35,629 nt of DNA from an uncultured Clostridia bacterium (GCA_947624365.1 CANQJY010000003.1:1-35629); one strand, 5' to 3'; positions 1 to 11,546 are shown, counted from the stretch's first letter. Numbers and translations are program-made. Notes: a model not told the origin generated them from the sequence alone.

Positions 1-66
1 CAGTGACGATAATTGATCACTGATTTTATAAAAAATTTTAATTTTAAAAAAAATTACACACTTTAC

Positions 67-95
67 TTGACAAAGTCCTTTGCATTAAATATAAA
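67..95 (+). promoter_or_regulatory. Candidate sigma-A promoter at the left edge
   Basis: TTGACA (67-72), 17 nt, TATAAA (90-95). Confidence 0.5.
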
Positions 96-189
96 AAGAA
101 TGAATAAAAAAGATATAGAAAAAAATAAAGAAACGGCAATAGCAAAAACTATTTCTTCATCAAAAAATATAATTAAAATTTTATACACA

Positions 190-222
190 AAAATTCCAGC
201 GATTTCTCACTGGAATTTTTGC
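190..222. terminator. Bidirectional intrinsic terminator downstream of rpoC
   Basis: AAAATTCCAG (10 nt loop) CTGGAATTTT with T5 on either strand. Confidence 0.75.
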
Positions 223-271
223 TTTCGGGTTCCTATTTTAGGACACCCTCTTTATTGCTTTTTTAAACTCT

Positions 272-320
272 GTCCCAAAGTGGACACAATGTCCAAAAAA
301 GGACCGTCCCAAAATGGACA
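272..320. repeat. Palindromic REP/MITE-like element, truncated copy 1
   Basis: GTCCCAAAGTGGACACAATGTCCAAAAAAGGACCGTCCCAAAATGGACA: right arm plus a partial second right arm, ending immediately at the rpoC stop codon. Confidence 0.9.
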
Positions 321-3300
321 TTATTCTGTTAGTTCTGTACTGATGCGGATGTCTTGGTATTTTTTCATTCCTGTTCCTGCTGGAATTAGTTTTCCTATTA
401 TTACGTTTTCTTTTAGTCCGATTAGGTCGTCTGTTTTTCCTTTGACTGCTGCTTCTGTTAGGACTCTTGTTGTTTCTTGGAATGATGCTGCTGATAGGAA
501 ACTGTCTGTTGCTAGTGAGGCTTTTGTTATTCCTAGTAAGACTCTCTTTCCTGTTGCTGGTTTCTTTCCTTCTGCTATTGCTTGTTTGTTTCTGTCTTCA
601 AATTCGTACATGTCAATTAGTGATCCTGCAAACATGTCTGTTTCTCCATTGTCTTCTATTCTTACCTTTTTTAGCATTTGCCTTCCTATTACTTCTATGT
701 GCTTGTCATTGATGTCAACACCTTGGTTTCTGTACACTTTTTGTACTTCTGATATTAAGTATTCATACACTCCTTCTGGTCCTTTAATTGCTAAAATTTC
801 AGCTGGGTTGATTGAACCTTCTATTAATGGTTGTGCCACTTCTACCATGTCTCCGTCACTTACTTTCATTTTTGAACCAAATGGGATTGTATATGTTCTA
901 GAGTCATCTTTTGATGTTACAATGACTTCTTTCTTTTTCTTTGTTTCTTTGATTTTTACTTTACCTGCAATTTCTGTGATAATTGCTAGTCCTTTTGGTT
1001 TTCTTGCTTCAAATAGTTCTTCAACTCTTGGTAAACCTTGTGTAATATCTGCTACACCTGCAACACCTCCTGAGTGAATAGTTCTCATTGTTAATTGTGT
1101 TCCTGGTTCTCCAATAGATTGGGCTGCAATTATACCAATAGATTCTCCTATAGATACTAAATCTCTTCTTGCTAAGCCCATTCCATAACATTTTTGGCAT
1201 ACACCATGTTTTGAATGGCATCCTAGTACAGAACGTACTTCTACTCTTTCAATTCCTGCTTCTACAATTTTTTCTGCGATTGGTTCTGTAATCATTGTGT
1301 TTGTGTCTACAATTAGTTCTTTTGTTTCTGGATTTATAATATCATGTAATGCAAATCTACCAATTAGTCTTTCTTGTAATTTTTCAATAATTTGATTTCC
1401 ATCCTTGATGTCATATATTATAATTCCTTCTTCTGTTCCACAATCTTCATCTCTTACAATGATATCTTGTGATACATCAACTAATCTTCTTGTTAAATAT
1501 CCTGAGTCTGCTGTTCTTAGAGCTGTATCTGAAAGTCCTTTTCTTGCTCCATGGGCTGATATAAAGTATTCTAAGGCGTCTAATCCATCTGCAAATGATG
1601 ATTTGATTGGTATTTCAACTGCTTTACCTGTTGTACTTGCCATTAATCCTCTCATACCTGCAATCTGGCGTAATTGGTTCATATTTCCACGGGCTCCAGA
1701 TTTTACCATCATGTAAATTGGATTCAAATTATCAAAGTTATCTTCCATAGCTTTACTTACATCATTTGTTGCTTGTTCCCAAACTTTTATAACAGCATTA
1801 TATCTTTCATCTTCTGTTATTAAACCTCTTGCATATTGCTTACGAATAGTTTCTACTTGTTTATCTGCATCCTCTAATATTCCTTTTTTTGCAGATGGTA
1901 CTTCTACATCACTCATAGAGAATGTAATACCTGCTAATGTTGAATATTTAAATCCTAATGCTTTTATATAATCAATTACTTCTGCTGATTCGGTTAAGCC
2001 ATGTAGTCTGATAACTCTTTCTATTATTGTTCCCATTGTCTTTTTTACAACTGGGAAATTAATTTCATATTGGAATGGATCTTCTTCCCTGTTTATAAAT
2101 CCTAAGTCTTGTGGAATTCCTTGGTTGAAAATAATTCTTCCAACACTTGTTTCAATTTTTTTGTGTTGAATTTCTCCGTTAATTTCCTTTTCAATTCTTA
2201 CAAAAATCTTTGCGTGAATTCCAACATCATTGTTTTCAAATGCCATAATTGCTTCATCTGGGTCACGATAATATGAGCCTTCCCCTTTTTCACCATCTAT
2301 AATCATTGTTAAATAATAACTTCCTAAAATCATATCAAGTCTTGGTACTGCTACTGGTTTTCCGTCTTGTGGTTTTAATAAGTTATTTGTTGATAACATT
2401 AAATATCTTGCCTCTGCTTGTGCTTCTGGTGATAGTGGTAAATGGATTGCCATTTGATCACCGTCAAAGTCTGCATTAAATGCTTCACATACAAGTGGGT
2501 GAAGTTTTATTGCTCTACCTTCTACTAATACTGGTTCAAATGCTTGAATTCCAAGTCTGTGTAGTGTTGGTGCACGGTTTAGCATAACTGGATGATCTTT
2601 TATAACTTCTTCTAGAATTCCCCATACTTCTGGATTTAATCTTTCTACCATTCTTTTTGCATTTTTTATATTTTGTGCAAGATTTCTTCCTACTAATTCT
2701 TTCATAACAAATGGTTTGAATAATTCAATTGCCATTTCTTTTGGAAGTCCACATTGATAAATTTTTAGTTCTGGTCCTACAACTATAACAGAACGTCCAG
2801 AATAATCAACACGTTTTCCTAATAAGTTTTGACGGAAACGTCCTTGTTTTCCTTTTAACATATCTGATAAAGATTTTAATGCTCTGTTTCCTGCTCCTGT
2901 TACTGGTCTTCCACGTCTACCATTATCTATTAATGCATCTACTGATTCTTGTAACATACGCTTTTCATTACGTACAATTATTTCTGGAGCTCCTAATTCT
3001 AATAATCTTTTTAGTCTGTTATTTCTGTTTATAACTCTACGGTATAAGTCATTTAAGTCAGATGTTGCAAAACGACCTCCGTCTAATTGTACCATTGGTC
3101 TTAATTCTGGTGGAATAACAGGAATAACTCCCATAACCATCCATTCTGGACGGTTACCAGAAATCCTAAAAGATTCTACTGTATCTAATCTTTTTATTAA
3201 TTTAGATTTCTTTTGCTCACTTGCTTTTTCAATTTCTTTTTTTATTGAAGCTGATAGTTTGTTTATATCAATTTCTGCCAACAATGTTCTAATTGCTTCT

Positions 3301-3818
3301 GCACCCATTTGTGCTTTAAAACTATCTTTTCCATATTTTTCTTGTGCTTCATGATATTCTTTTTCATTTAGCACTTGACATTTTTCTAGACCAGATGTTC
3401 CTTTGTCTACAACTATATATGATGCAAAATATATAACTTTTTCTAAGTTTCTTGGTGAAACATCTAACATTGTTGCAATTCTACTTGGAATTCCTTTAAA
3501 ATACCAGATATGTGCAACTGGGGCTGCTAATTCAATATGCCCCATTCTTTCACGTCTTACTTTTGATTTTGTTACCTCTACTCCACATCTGTCACAGACA
3601 ATTCCTTTATATCTTACTCTTTTATATTTTCCACAATGACATTCCCAGTCTTTTGTTGGTCCAAATATTCTTTCACAAAATAGACCATCTTTTTCTGGTT
3701 TTAACGTTCTGTAGTTTATGGTTTCTGGTTTTTTTACTTCTCCTTTTGACCATTCTCTTATTTGTTCATCTGATGCAATTCCTATTTTTAATTTGTTAAA
3801 AATCTCTAATTCGTCCAC
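321..3818 (-). CDS. rpoC: DNA-directed RNA polymerase subunit beta'
   Basis: 1165 aa ORF with recognisable RpoC motifs, including [23 protein letters not shown] zinc site and NADFDGDQM catalytic motif; lies directly after rpoB. Confidence 0.99.
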   Translation of the reverse strand: MDELEIFNKLKIGIASDEQIREWSKGEVKKPETINYRTLKPEKDGLFCERIFGPTKDWECHCGKYKRVRYKGIVCDRCGVEVTKSKVRRERMGHIELAAPVAHIWYFKGIPSRIATMLDVSPRNLEKVIYFASYIVVDKGTSGLEKCQVLNEKEYHEAQEKYGKDSFKAQMGAEAIRTLLAEIDINKLSASIKKEIEKASEQKKSKLIKRLDTVESFRISGNRPEWMVMGVIPVIPPELRPMVQLDGGRFATSDLNDLYRRVINRNNRLKRLLELGAPEIIVRNEKRMLQESVDALIDNGRRGRPVTGAGNRALKSLSDMLKGKQGRFRQNLLGKRVDYSGRSVIVVGPELKIYQCGLPKEMAIELFKPFVMKELVGRNLAQNIKNAKRMVERLNPEVWGILEEVIKDHPVMLNRAPTLHRLGIQAFEPVLVEGRAIKLHPLVCEAFNADFDGDQMAIHLPLSPEAQAEARYLMLSTNNLLKPQDGKPVAVPRLDMILGSYYLTMIIDGEKGEGSYYRDPDEAIMAFENNDVGIHAKIFVRIEKEINGEIQHKKIETSVGRIIFNQGIPQDLGFINREEDPFQYEINFPVVKKTMGTIIERVIRLHGLTESAEVIDYIKALGFKYSTLAGITFSMSDVEVPSAKKGILEDADKQVETIRKQYARGLITEDERYNAVIKVWEQATNDVSKAMEDNFDNLNPIYMMVKSGARGNMNQLRQIAGMRGLMASTTGKAVEIPIKSSFADGLDALEYFISAHGARKGLSDTALRTADSGYLTRRLVDVSQDIIVRDEDCGTEEGIIIYDIKDGNQIIEKLQERLIGRFALHDIINPETKELIVDTNTMITEPIAEKIVEAGIERVEVRSVLGCHSKHGVCQKCYGMGLARRDLVSIGESIGIIAAQSIGEPGTQLTMRTIHSGGVAGVADITQGLPRVEELFEARKPKGLAIITEIAGKVKIKETKKKKEVIVTSKDDSRTYTIPFGSKMKVSDGDMVEVAQPLIEGSINPAEILAIKGPEGVYEYLISEVQKVYRNQGVDINDKHIEVIGRQMLKKVRIEDNGETDMFAGSLIDMYEFEDRNKQAIAEGKKPATGKRVLLGITKASLATDSFLSAASFQETTRVLTEAAVKGKTDDLIGLKENVIIGKLIPAGTGMKKYQDIRISTELTE

Positions 3819-3829
3819 TCTTTTCCCCC

Positions 3830-6800
3830 CTATTCAATGATATCATCATCTTCAGAATCAAAAATTGCTTCATCATCTTCATCATCTAATTCATCAAAAA
3901 GTGCATCACTCTCATCATCTTCTATCATTATGTCATCATCTTCTAATGTTTCATCTATAAAGCCTTCTTCAAATTCATCTTCTTCTGCAAAATCTTCTGC
4001 TGATAACATCTTTTTCTCTTGTTCTGGATCATATTCGATACCATCTTCTATATTTTCTTTTAGTTCTAATTCTTGGTTGTCTTCTGAATATAGACGTACA
4101 TCTAATCCTAAAGATTGTAATTCTTTCACTAATACTTTAAAGCTTTCAGGAACGCCTGGTTCTGGTATGTTTTCTCCTTTAACAATTGCTTCATAGGTTT
4201 TTACTCTTCCAACTACATCGTCAGATTTTACGGTTAACATTTCTTGTAGTGTATATGCTGCTCCATATGCTTCTAATGCCCAAACTTCCATTTCTCCGAA
4301 ACGTTGTCCACCAAATTGTGCTTTTCCTCCTAATGGTTGTTGAGTAACTAATGAGTATGGTCCTGTTGAACGAGCATGGATTTTATCATCTACTAAGTGA
4401 TGTAATTTTAACATGTACATAACACCAACTGTTACTGGTTTTGCAAATGGGTCACCTGTACGGCCATCATATAAAATAGATTTTCCATCTGCACTCATAT
4501 TAGCTTCTTTTAAGATTTTTTCAACATCTTCTTGTGTTGCACCATCAAATACTGGTGTTGATACATGCCATCCTAATGCTTTTGCTGCTCCTCCTAAGTG
4601 TACTTCTAGGATTTGACCTAAGTTCATACGAGAAGGTACACCTAATGGGTTTAATAAAATATCTATTGGAGTACCATCTGGTAAAAATGGCATATCTTCT
4701 TCTGGTAATACTCTTGATATAACACCTTTGTTACCATGACGTCCTGCCATTTTATCTCCTACAGAAATTTTTCTTTTTGTTGCAATATAACATCTAATAA
4801 TTTGATTTACTCCAGGTCCTAATTCATCTGAATTGTCTCTTGTAAAGATTCTAACATCAACTATTGTTCCTGCTTCACCATGTGGTACACGTAGAGATGT
4901 ATCTCTTACTTCTCTTGCTTTTTCTCCAAAGATTGCTCTTAATAATCTTTCTTCTGCTGTTAATTCTGTTTCTCCTTTTGGAGTTACTTTTCCAACTAAT
5001 ATATCTCCTGGTCTTACTTCTGCACCAATTCTGATAATTCCGTTTTCATCAAGGTCTTTTAACACATCATCACCAACATTTGGAATATCTCTTGTGATTT
5101 CTTCTGGTCCTAATTTAGTATCACGACACTCACAATCATATTCTTCAATATGGATTGATGTGAATACATCTTCTTTTACTAGTCTTTCATTTAGTAAAAT
5201 AGCATCTTCGTAGTTATATCCTTCCCATGTAGAAAATGCAACTAATACATTTTTACCTAGTGACATTTCTCCATCTTTGGTTGCTGGTCCATCTGCGATG
5301 GCATCTCCTTTTTTAACTATTTCACCTTTTTTTACAATAGGTTTTTGGTTGATACAAGTACCACCATTTGTTCTTTTGAATTTACGTAATTTATGTACTA
5401 CTGTTTTTCCATTTTGATATTTTACTGTAATTGCATCTCCTGCTACTTTTTCAACAACTCCATCATCTTCTGCTAATACTAAAATTCCAGAGTCTTTTGC
5501 TGCTCTATATTCTATACCTGTTGCAACAATTGGTCTTTCTGTTATCATTAATGGAACTGCTTGACGTTGCATGTTTGCTCCCATTAATGCTCTTTTTGCA
5601 TCATCATGCTCTAAAAATGGTATCATGGCTGCAGCAATTGATACTAATTGTTTTGGTGAAACATCTACATATTGTACTTGATCTTTATCTACTTCGATAA
5701 TATCATTTCTATAACGAACTCTTATTCTGTCATTTATGAATTCACCTTTTTTGTTCATTGGTTCTGAAGCTTGTGCAATCATATAATTATCTTCAACATC
5801 TGCACTCATATATTCTACTATATCAGTTGCTTTGTGTGTTTTAGGGTCAATTTTTCTATATGGTGTTTCTATAAATCCATATTCATTGATATTAGCAAAT
5901 GAAGAAAGTGCTGATATTAATCCTATGTTTGGTCCTTCTGGTGATTCGATTGGGCATAATCTACCATAGTGTGTATAATGAACGTCACGTACTTCGAAAC
6001 CTGCTCTTTCTCTTGTTAGTCCACCTGGTCCTAATGCTGAAATTCTTCTTTTATGTGTTAATTCTGAAAGTGGATTTGTTTGATCCATAAATTGTGATAA
6101 TTGTGAACTTCCAAAGAATTCACGAATTGCTGATGTGATTGGTTTTGTGTTTATTAAAGTTTGTGGTGTTACAACATCTAAGTCCTGAATTGTCATTCTT
6201 TCACGTACAACTCTTTCTAGTCTTGCTAAACCAATTCTAAATTGATTTTGTAAAAGTTCACCAACACAACGAATTCTACGATTTGCTAAATGGTCTATAT
6301 CATCTGGTTTTCCAATTCCATGTGATAAATTTAGTAAATAGTTTACTGATGCAATCATATCATCAATTGTGATATGTTTTGGCACTAGTTCATCATATCT
6401 TTCTTTCATCATTTTTACTAAATCTTTTTTGTCAGTATTGTCAATGATATTTTTTAAAACTTCATAGTAAACATCTTCTTTGAAATGTAAACTGCTTAAA
6501 TCTACATCTGGTAAAACTTTGTGTGGATTTACAGTTGCATTTCCTATAATTCTTACTTTTCTTTCTCCAATCATAACGTCAACTATATTAATTCCTGCAT
6601 TTTGGATATTTTCTGCTACTTCTTCAGAAATGATTTCTCCACCTTGAACAAATACTTCCCCTGTTTCACTATCTACTATGTCATTTGCTGATATTTTTCC
6701 TTTTATTCTTCCAGCTAGTCCTAATTTTTGATTAAATTTATATCTTCCTACTTTTGCTAAATCATATCTTTTTCCATCATAAAATAAACCATTGAATAGG

Positions 6801-7570
6801 TTCTTTGCAGCTTCAACTGTTGGTAATTCACCTGGTCTTAATTTTTTATATATTTCAATTAGGGCTTCATCTTGATTTTTTATTGGGTCTTTTGCAATTG
6901 TTGCTGTTAACATTTCTTCTTCACCAAATAGTTCTCTAATTTGGTCATCACTTATTACACCAATTGCACGTAATAATGTTGTTACTGGTACTTTTCTTGT
7001 ACGGTCAACACGAACCCAGAAAATGTCGTTACCATCTGTTTCATATTCCAGCCATGCTCCTCTTAGTGGCATAACTGTTGATGTGTATGTCTTTTTTCCT
7101 GTTTTTGTGTCAAATATTTCGTCATAGTAACATCCTGGTGAACGTACTAATTGGCTAACAACTACCCTTTCTGCTCCATTGATAATAAATGTTCCACTGT
7201 CTGTCATAAGTGGGAAATCACCTAGATAAATTTCTTGTTCTTTGATTTCGCCTGTTTCTCGATTGATTAGTCTGACTTTTGCATGTAGTCTGCTAGAGTA
7301 TGTTGTGTCTCTTTCTTTTGCCTCTTCTAATGTATACTTGGTTTTGTCTTCCATATAATAGTCAAAAAACTCAAGAACTAGATTTCCAGAATAATCTTCA
7401 ATTGGTGATATATCTTTTAATACCTCTCCTAATCCTTCTTCTATAAACCAGTCATATGAGTCTTTTTGTACTTTGATTAGGTTTGGCATTTCGATAAAAT
7501 CTCCAACTTTTGCGAAATCTTTTCTTGAGGCTTTTTCGTATTGGATTTCTTTTAGTTTCAAAAAAATCAC
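3830..7570 (-). CDS. rpoB: DNA-directed RNA polymerase subunit beta
   Basis: 1246 aa ORF with RpoB motifs ([54 protein letters not shown]). The ORF start is GTG; the RBS AAGGAG position favours a TTG start at about 7561. Ends in a very acidic tail. Confidence 0.99.
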   Translation of the reverse strand: MIFLKLKEIQYEKASRKDFAKVGDFIEMPNLIKVQKDSYDWFIEEGLGEVLKDISPIEDYSGNLVLEFFDYYMEDKTKYTLEEAKERDTTYSSRLHAKVRLINRETGEIKEQEIYLGDFPLMTDSGTFIINGAERVVVSQLVRSPGCYYDEIFDTKTGKKTYTSTVMPLRGAWLEYETDGNDIFWVRVDRTRKVPVTTLLRAIGVISDDQIRELFGEEEMLTATIAKDPIKNQDEALIEIYKKLRPGELPTVEAAKNLFNGLFYDGKRYDLAKVGRYKFNQKLGLAGRIKGKISANDIVDSETGEVFVQGGEIISEEVAENIQNAGINIVDVMIGERKVRIIGNATVNPHKVLPDVDLSSLHFKEDVYYEVLKNIIDNTDKKDLVKMMKERYDELVPKHITIDDMIASVNYLLNLSHGIGKPDDIDHLANRRIRCVGELLQNQFRIGLARLERVVRERMTIQDLDVVTPQTLINTKPITSAIREFFGSSQLSQFMDQTNPLSELTHKRRISALGPGGLTRERAGFEVRDVHYTHYGRLCPIESPEGPNIGLISALSSFANINEYGFIETPYRKIDPKTHKATDIVEYMSADVEDNYMIAQASEPMNKKGEFINDRIRVRYRNDIIEVDKDQVQYVDVSPKQLVSIAAAMIPFLEHDDAKRALMGANMQRQAVPLMITERPIVATGIEYRAAKDSGILVLAEDDGVVEKVAGDAITVKYQNGKTVVHKLRKFKRTNGGTCINQKPIVKKGEIVKKGDAIADGPATKDGEMSLGKNVLVAFSTWEGYNYEDAILLNERLVKEDVFTSIHIEEYDCECRDTKLGPEEITRDIPNVGDDVLKDLDENGIIRIGAEVRPGDILVGKVTPKGETELTAEERLLRAIFGEKAREVRDTSLRVPHGEAGTIVDVRIFTRDNSDELGPGVNQIIRCYIATKRKISVGDKMAGRHGNKGVISRVLPEEDMPFLPDGTPIDILLNPLGVPSRMNLGQILEVHLGGAAKALGWHVSTPVFDGATQEDVEKILKEANMSADGKSILYDGRTGDPFAKPVTVGVMYMLKLHHLVDDKIHARSTGPYSLVTQQPLGGKAQFGGQRFGEMEVWALEAYGAAYTLQEMLTVKSDDVVGRVKTYEAIVKGENIPEPGVPESFKVLVKELQSLGLDVRLYSEDNQELELKENIEDGIEYDPEQEKKMLSAEDFAEEDEFEEGFIDETLEDDDIMIEDDESDALFDELDDEDDEAIFDSEDDDIIE

Positions 7571-7757
7571 TCCTTAATATTTTATTGAAGCAGAATGAAT
7601 TTATTTGATTTTAAGGAAAGTCCCTCTTAGCATATAGTTCTTATAAGATATTTGAAAGTGTCTGCTTTTCACCACAAATTTTCTTATGGGGTTCCTATAT
7701 CTAATTCCTCTTTTCTTAAAATTAAAATCTTAATTTGAAATAAATGTTGCAAATGTT

Positions 7758-7787
7758 ATTATATCAAATTTTGCTTACGGATGTCAA
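7758..7787 (-). promoter_or_regulatory. Sigma-A type promoter for rpoBC
   Basis: Minus strand TTGACA, 18 nt spacer, TATAAT; exact consensus hexamers upstream of rpoB. Confidence 0.85.
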
Positions 7788-7830
7788 GGTTTTTGAGAAT
7801 TTTTTTTGATTTTTTTTGAGATTATTTTAA

Positions 7831-7859
7831 TTGACAAAATTATGTGAGTATGATATATA
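7831..7859 (+). promoter_or_regulatory. Sigma-A type promoter for the 7900..8400 gene
   Basis: TTGACA, 17 nt spacer, TATATA on the plus strand, followed by AAAGGAT-like RBS and ATG at 7900. Confidence 0.7.
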
Positions 7860-7899
7860 CAAAATAAATTGTTAAAGTAAAAAGCGAAAGGATATAATT

Positions 7900-8400
7900 A
7901 TGGCTAATTTACCGATTTTGATTAAATATTTATTGACAGCTTTTATAGGTATGATACCTATTGTTGAATTAAGGGGTGCAATTCCAATAGGTGTTTTTAC
8001 ATTCCACTTAAACTATTTAGAATCTTTTGTTTGTAGTTTTATAGGAAATATTATTCCTGTATATTTTATTGTTAAGTATATTAGACCTTTGTTTGATTTT
8101 TTTGGAAGGTGGAAACCTTTTAAAATTGTTATTGATTGGGCTTCTAATAAAGCTACAAAAAATATTGAAAATAACCCAAGATTGCAAAACTTTGCAGCAC
8201 TTGGATTATTCTTGTTTGTTGCTATTCCATTACCTGGTACAGGTGCTTGGGTTGGTTCTTTAATTGCTAATTTTCTAGATTTACCTCCTAAAAAAGCTAT
8301 CCCTCCAATTATTGTTGGGGTTCTTACTGCTGGTATTATTATTTTGATTTTGACAGCTGTTGCAAATGGTGGTATACAATACCTATTGCAAAGAATATAG
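7900..8400 (+). CDS. Small multidrug export family membrane protein (COG2426-like)
   Basis: 166 aa membrane protein with IPIVELRGAIPIG and PLPGTGAWVGSLIA motifs typical of the family. Confidence 0.85.
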   Translation: MANLPILIKYLLTAFIGMIPIVELRGAIPIGVFTFHLNYLESFVCSFIGNIIPVYFIVKYIRPLFDFFGRWKPFKIVIDWASNKATKNIENNPRLQNFAALGLFLFVAIPLPGTGAWVGSLIANFLDLPPKKAIPPIIVGVLTAGIIILILTAVANGGIQYLLQRI

Positions 8401-8497
8401 TGTCCATTTGGGGACGGTCCTTTTTTGGACATTTTGAAACAAATGTCCAAAAAAGGACCGTCCCCAAATGGACAAAAGGACCGTCCCCAAATGGACA
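8401..8497. repeat. Palindromic REP/MITE-like element, copy 2 with duplicated right arm
   Basis: TGTCCATTTGGGGACGGTCCTTTTTTGGACATTTTGAAACAAATGTCCAAAAAAGGACCGTCCCCAAATGGACA (8401-8474), then AAAGGACCGTCCCCAAATGGACA again. Confidence 0.96.
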
Positions 8498-8499
8498 TT

Positions 8500-9633
8500 C
8501 TATCGTTCTTTGACAAAGTCTTCCATTATTAATTTTATTACTGCTGCTACTGGTACTGCTAGAAACATACCCATAATTCCAAAATATGCTCCTCCTACTG
8601 TTACTGAGAAAATTACTAGTAGTGGGCTTATTTTTAATGAGTTTCCTATGATTTTTGGGTTTATTATGTTTGCATCTATTTGTTGTAATATGATTACAAC
8701 AATTGCCATAAGTATTGCTTGCCCAATTCCTCCTGTTATTAATGTTATAATTACTGCTATTATAACTGCTATAATTGCTCCAATATATGGAATGATGTTG
8801 AATAATCCTATCATAAATCCTAATAATGGTGCATATTTTACCCCTATTATACTCATTGCAATTGTAGTTAATATTCCGACTATCATTGCATCTAACACTT
8901 GGCTACTAACAAATTTGAAAAATAATTCATTTGCTTGTCCAAAATAATTATCTAAATGTTGGTATGTTTCTTCTTTTAGTATTCTTTTTGCTAACTTTTT
9001 TAAGAATCCAATTATTGATTCTCTTTCTAATAAAATATATACAGATACAACAATTGATACAAATATATCAAATATTGCTGAAAATACATTAAATAAATTT
9101 TGTACATATTCTAGTATTCTTTCATTGTTTAAGCTTAATAATTCTGTTATATTAATTTGTTGAATTCTTTCTACTATACTCATCGCAATATCGCTTTTTA
9201 AAATAGAATCTTCTGGTAAATCTGTAATTGCTTGAACAGCATTTTCATAGTATATTTGAATATTTCCGACTAATTCTATTATGCTATCTCTTAATACTGG
9301 GAATATAACATTTATTATAATCATTAATATTAAAGCTACAACAACAAATGTTGTTAATACACTAAGACCTCTTGCTCGTTTAGTAATAAATTTGCTTTTA
9401 CTTTTTTTGAATGCTTTTTCAATTGATCTTGCTGGCATTATTAGGATATATGCTATAAATATACCTACAAAAAATGGCCTTAATACGCGGAAAAATGTGC
9501 CAAACCATTCTTGTATATTTCCGAAATTATCAAATATTTTATATACAATAATAGCACTCACAATTAATAAAAACCATGATAGCCACTTTTTCCAATTACT
9601 TCTGATTTCTTCCATAAATATTTTCCTTCCCAT
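8500..9633 (-). CDS. AI-2E family transporter (PerM-like permease)
   Basis: 377 aa multi-TM protein; C-terminal region GLFNIIPYIGAIIAVIIAVIITL matches the AI-2E_transport family. Confidence 0.9.
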   Translation of the reverse strand: MGRKIFMEEIRSNWKKWLSWFLLIVSAIIVYKIFDNFGNIQEWFGTFFRVLRPFFVGIFIAYILIMPARSIEKAFKKSKSKFITKRARGLSVLTTFVVVALILMIIINVIFPVLRDSIIELVGNIQIYYENAVQAITDLPEDSILKSDIAMSIVERIQQINITELLSLNNERILEYVQNLFNVFSAIFDIFVSIVVSVYILLERESIIGFLKKLAKRILKEETYQHLDNYFGQANELFFKFVSSQVLDAMIVGILTTIAMSIIGVKYAPLLGFMIGLFNIIPYIGAIIAVIIAVIITLITGGIGQAILMAIVVIILQQIDANIINPKIIGNSLKISPLLVIFSVTVGGAYFGIMGMFLAVPVAAVIKLIMEDFVKER

Positions 9634-9634
9634 T

Positions 9635-10390
9635 TTATATTTCTATTTCTAACCCTACTGGGCAGTGGTCACTTCCATATACTTCAGGATAAATAGTTGC
9701 TTCTTTTATTTGTTCTTTTATTTTATCTGATACTATAAAATAATCTATTCTCCATCCAACATTTTTCTCTCTGGCATGCCCCATGTAAGACCACCAACTA
9801 TATGCTTCTTCTTTATTTGGATATAAATAACGAAATGTATCTATAAATCCTGCTTTTAATAGTTCTGTCATTTTCTCTCTTTCTTCATCAGTAAACCCAG
9901 CATTCCCTCGATTTGATTTCGGATTTTTTAAATCTATTTCATTATGGGCAACATTTAAATCTCCACACATGATAACTGGCTTTTTAGTATCTAGTTCTAA
10001 TAGATATCGCCTGATTTCATCTTCCCATACTTGTCTATATGCAAGCCTTTCTAGCTCTCTTTTTGCATTTGGTGTATATATTGTTACCATATAAAAGTTT
10101 TCAAATTCTAATGTTATTACTCTTCCTTCTTTGTCATGTTCTTCTATTCCAATTCCATAACTAACTGATTTGGGCTTTATTTTTGTGTATATTGCTGTTC
10201 CTGAATATCCTTTGCGTTCAGCACTATAGTAATATGCCTCATATCCTTTAAATTGTAAATCTATTTGCTCTGGTTGGCACTTGGTTTCTTGAATGCAAAA
10301 AATATCTGCATCTATTTTTTCAAAAAAATCTTCAAATCCTTTGTTTACACATGCTCTTATTCCATTTACATTCCATGAGATTAGTTTCAT
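9635..10390 (-). CDS. xth: Exodeoxyribonuclease III
   Basis: MKLISWNVNGIRA, DIFCIQETKCQ, GDLNVAHNEIDL, WRIDYFIVS, GSDHCPVGLEI: ExoIII/AP endonuclease signature. Confidence 0.95.
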   Translation of the reverse strand: MKLISWNVNGIRACVNKGFEDFFEKIDADIFCIQETKCQPEQIDLQFKGYEAYYYSAERKGYSGTAIYTKIKPKSVSYGIGIEEHDKEGRVITLEFENFYMVTIYTPNAKRELERLAYRQVWEDEIRRYLLELDTKKPVIMCGDLNVAHNEIDLKNPKSNRGNAGFTDEEREKMTELLKAGFIDTFRYLYPNKEEAYSWWSYMGHAREKNVGWRIDYFIVSDKIKEQIKEATIYPEVYGSDHCPVGLEIEI

Positions 10391-10463
10391 GTTGATTTCT
10401 CCGTTTCTTTGATTTTCCTCTATTTTACTATATTCTTCTTAAAAAATCAACCATTATAAAATA

Positions 10464-10501
10464 AAAGAGTTGGCAATTATACCAACTCTTGATATTTATT
10501 T
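10464..10501 (-). terminator. Intrinsic terminator downstream of the G5/SleB-like gene
   Basis: AAGAGTTGG..CCAACTCTT inverted repeat followed on the minus strand by TTTTATTTTATA. Confidence 0.75.
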
Positions 10502-11512
10502 TTAAAAATATACATTTCCTCCGATATATACACCAGAATGTGTTCCTGCTGCTCTAAATGATAAATAACTATGATTTCTTTTTCCATTTAAAGCATCTGT
10601 TACGGCTTGCTTTACAGCAGATGAATAGTTTCCATTTAAACGTCTTTTCCAGTGGCTATCTATTGAATAACAGAATTGACCTCTTGCTTTATATTGGCTT
10701 AGTGGGTCTGTTCCATTTCTTCTCCATTTAGCACTTTCTGCCCTGTTACATGCACAAGTAATAACAGCTAATGCTCCTGTGTAACTTGATCCACATTCTT
10801 GTGCTGTTATAGCACATAATAGGTCAAAATCACTTGCTGAATAAGACCACTTTCCTCCGCCATAAGAAACGGCTGATGTTCTTGCATCAGTTGAACCTCT
10901 TGTTGTTACTACTTTTTTATTAACTTGTACAATTTTGTTTACTGGTTGCTTTATAATAACTTCTGATAAAACTGTTTTTTCAATCTCAATATTATTTTGG
11001 TATTTTACTTTATAAGTAATTTCTTTTAATCCTTCTACACCTTTTTGTACTACTTTGTTTTCAACATTAGTATCTGTTCCTGCTGTGTTTTTTGTGATTG
11101 TTTCATAAGGAATAGCTACTTGTTCTACTACAATTTTTTCTGTTATCGGTGCATAGTTTTGCATTAGTTCATCTAAAGATGTTTGTACACCTTGTTCTGA
11201 TACTTCTGCTATTTTTACTTCATTATATGTTTTATCTGTAATTTTTATTACTGTTCCAGAAGATATTGGTTCTTCTAAACCTGGTGTTGTTTTTTGTGTG
11301 TCTTCCAAAATGATGTGATTTTCTTCTAAAACCTCAGCTACAGTTTGTTTACCTGTTAATGCTGTTAATTCATATCCGTTTTGTAATGTAATTTTTACAT
11401 CTGCTAAATTTGTATTTACCGCTAAAACACTAATTCCTGATATTAAGATTAAGATAATGCTTACACATATAATCTTGATGATTGAAAGTGAAGCGTTCTC
11501 TTGATTTTTCAT
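10502..11512 (-). CDS. DUF348/G5-domain protein with C-terminal SleB-like cell-wall hydrolase domain
   Basis: ORF 10502..11575; RBS AAAGGAGG supports the ATG at 11512. N-terminal TM, DUF348-like VKITLQNGYELTALTGKQTVAEVLEEN, G5-like region, and C-terminal DFDLLCAITAQECGSSYTGALAVITCACNRAES like Hydrolase_2/SleB. Confidence 0.8.
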   Translation of the reverse strand: MKNQENASLSIIKIICVSIILILISGISVLAVNTNLADVKITLQNGYELTALTGKQTVAEVLEENHIILEDTQKTTPGLEEPISSGTVIKITDKTYNEVKIAEVSEQGVQTSLDELMQNYAPITEKIVVEQVAIPYETITKNTAGTDTNVENKVVQKGVEGLKEITYKVKYQNNIEIEKTVLSEVIIKQPVNKIVQVNKKVVTTRGSTDARTSAVSYGGGKWSYSASDFDLLCAITAQECGSSYTGALAVITCACNRAESAKWRRNGTDPLSQYKARGQFCYSIDSHWKRRLNGNYSSAVKQAVTDALNGKRNHSYLSFRAAGTHSGVYIGGNVYF

Positions 11513-11546
11513 ATCTTTTCTTACCTCCTTTGGCAATACAGTTATT

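Noticed and set aside
13-1077. 354 aa plus-strand ORF and other long plus-strand ORFs antisense to rpoC/rpoB
   Set aside because: Overlap well-supported rpoC/rpoB coding sequence; codon-shadow ORFs with Ser/Phe/Leu-rich nonsense composition.
8013-8516. 167 aa minus-strand ORF over the multidrug-export gene and repeat
   Set aside because: Antisense to a recognisable gene and partly repeat-derived.
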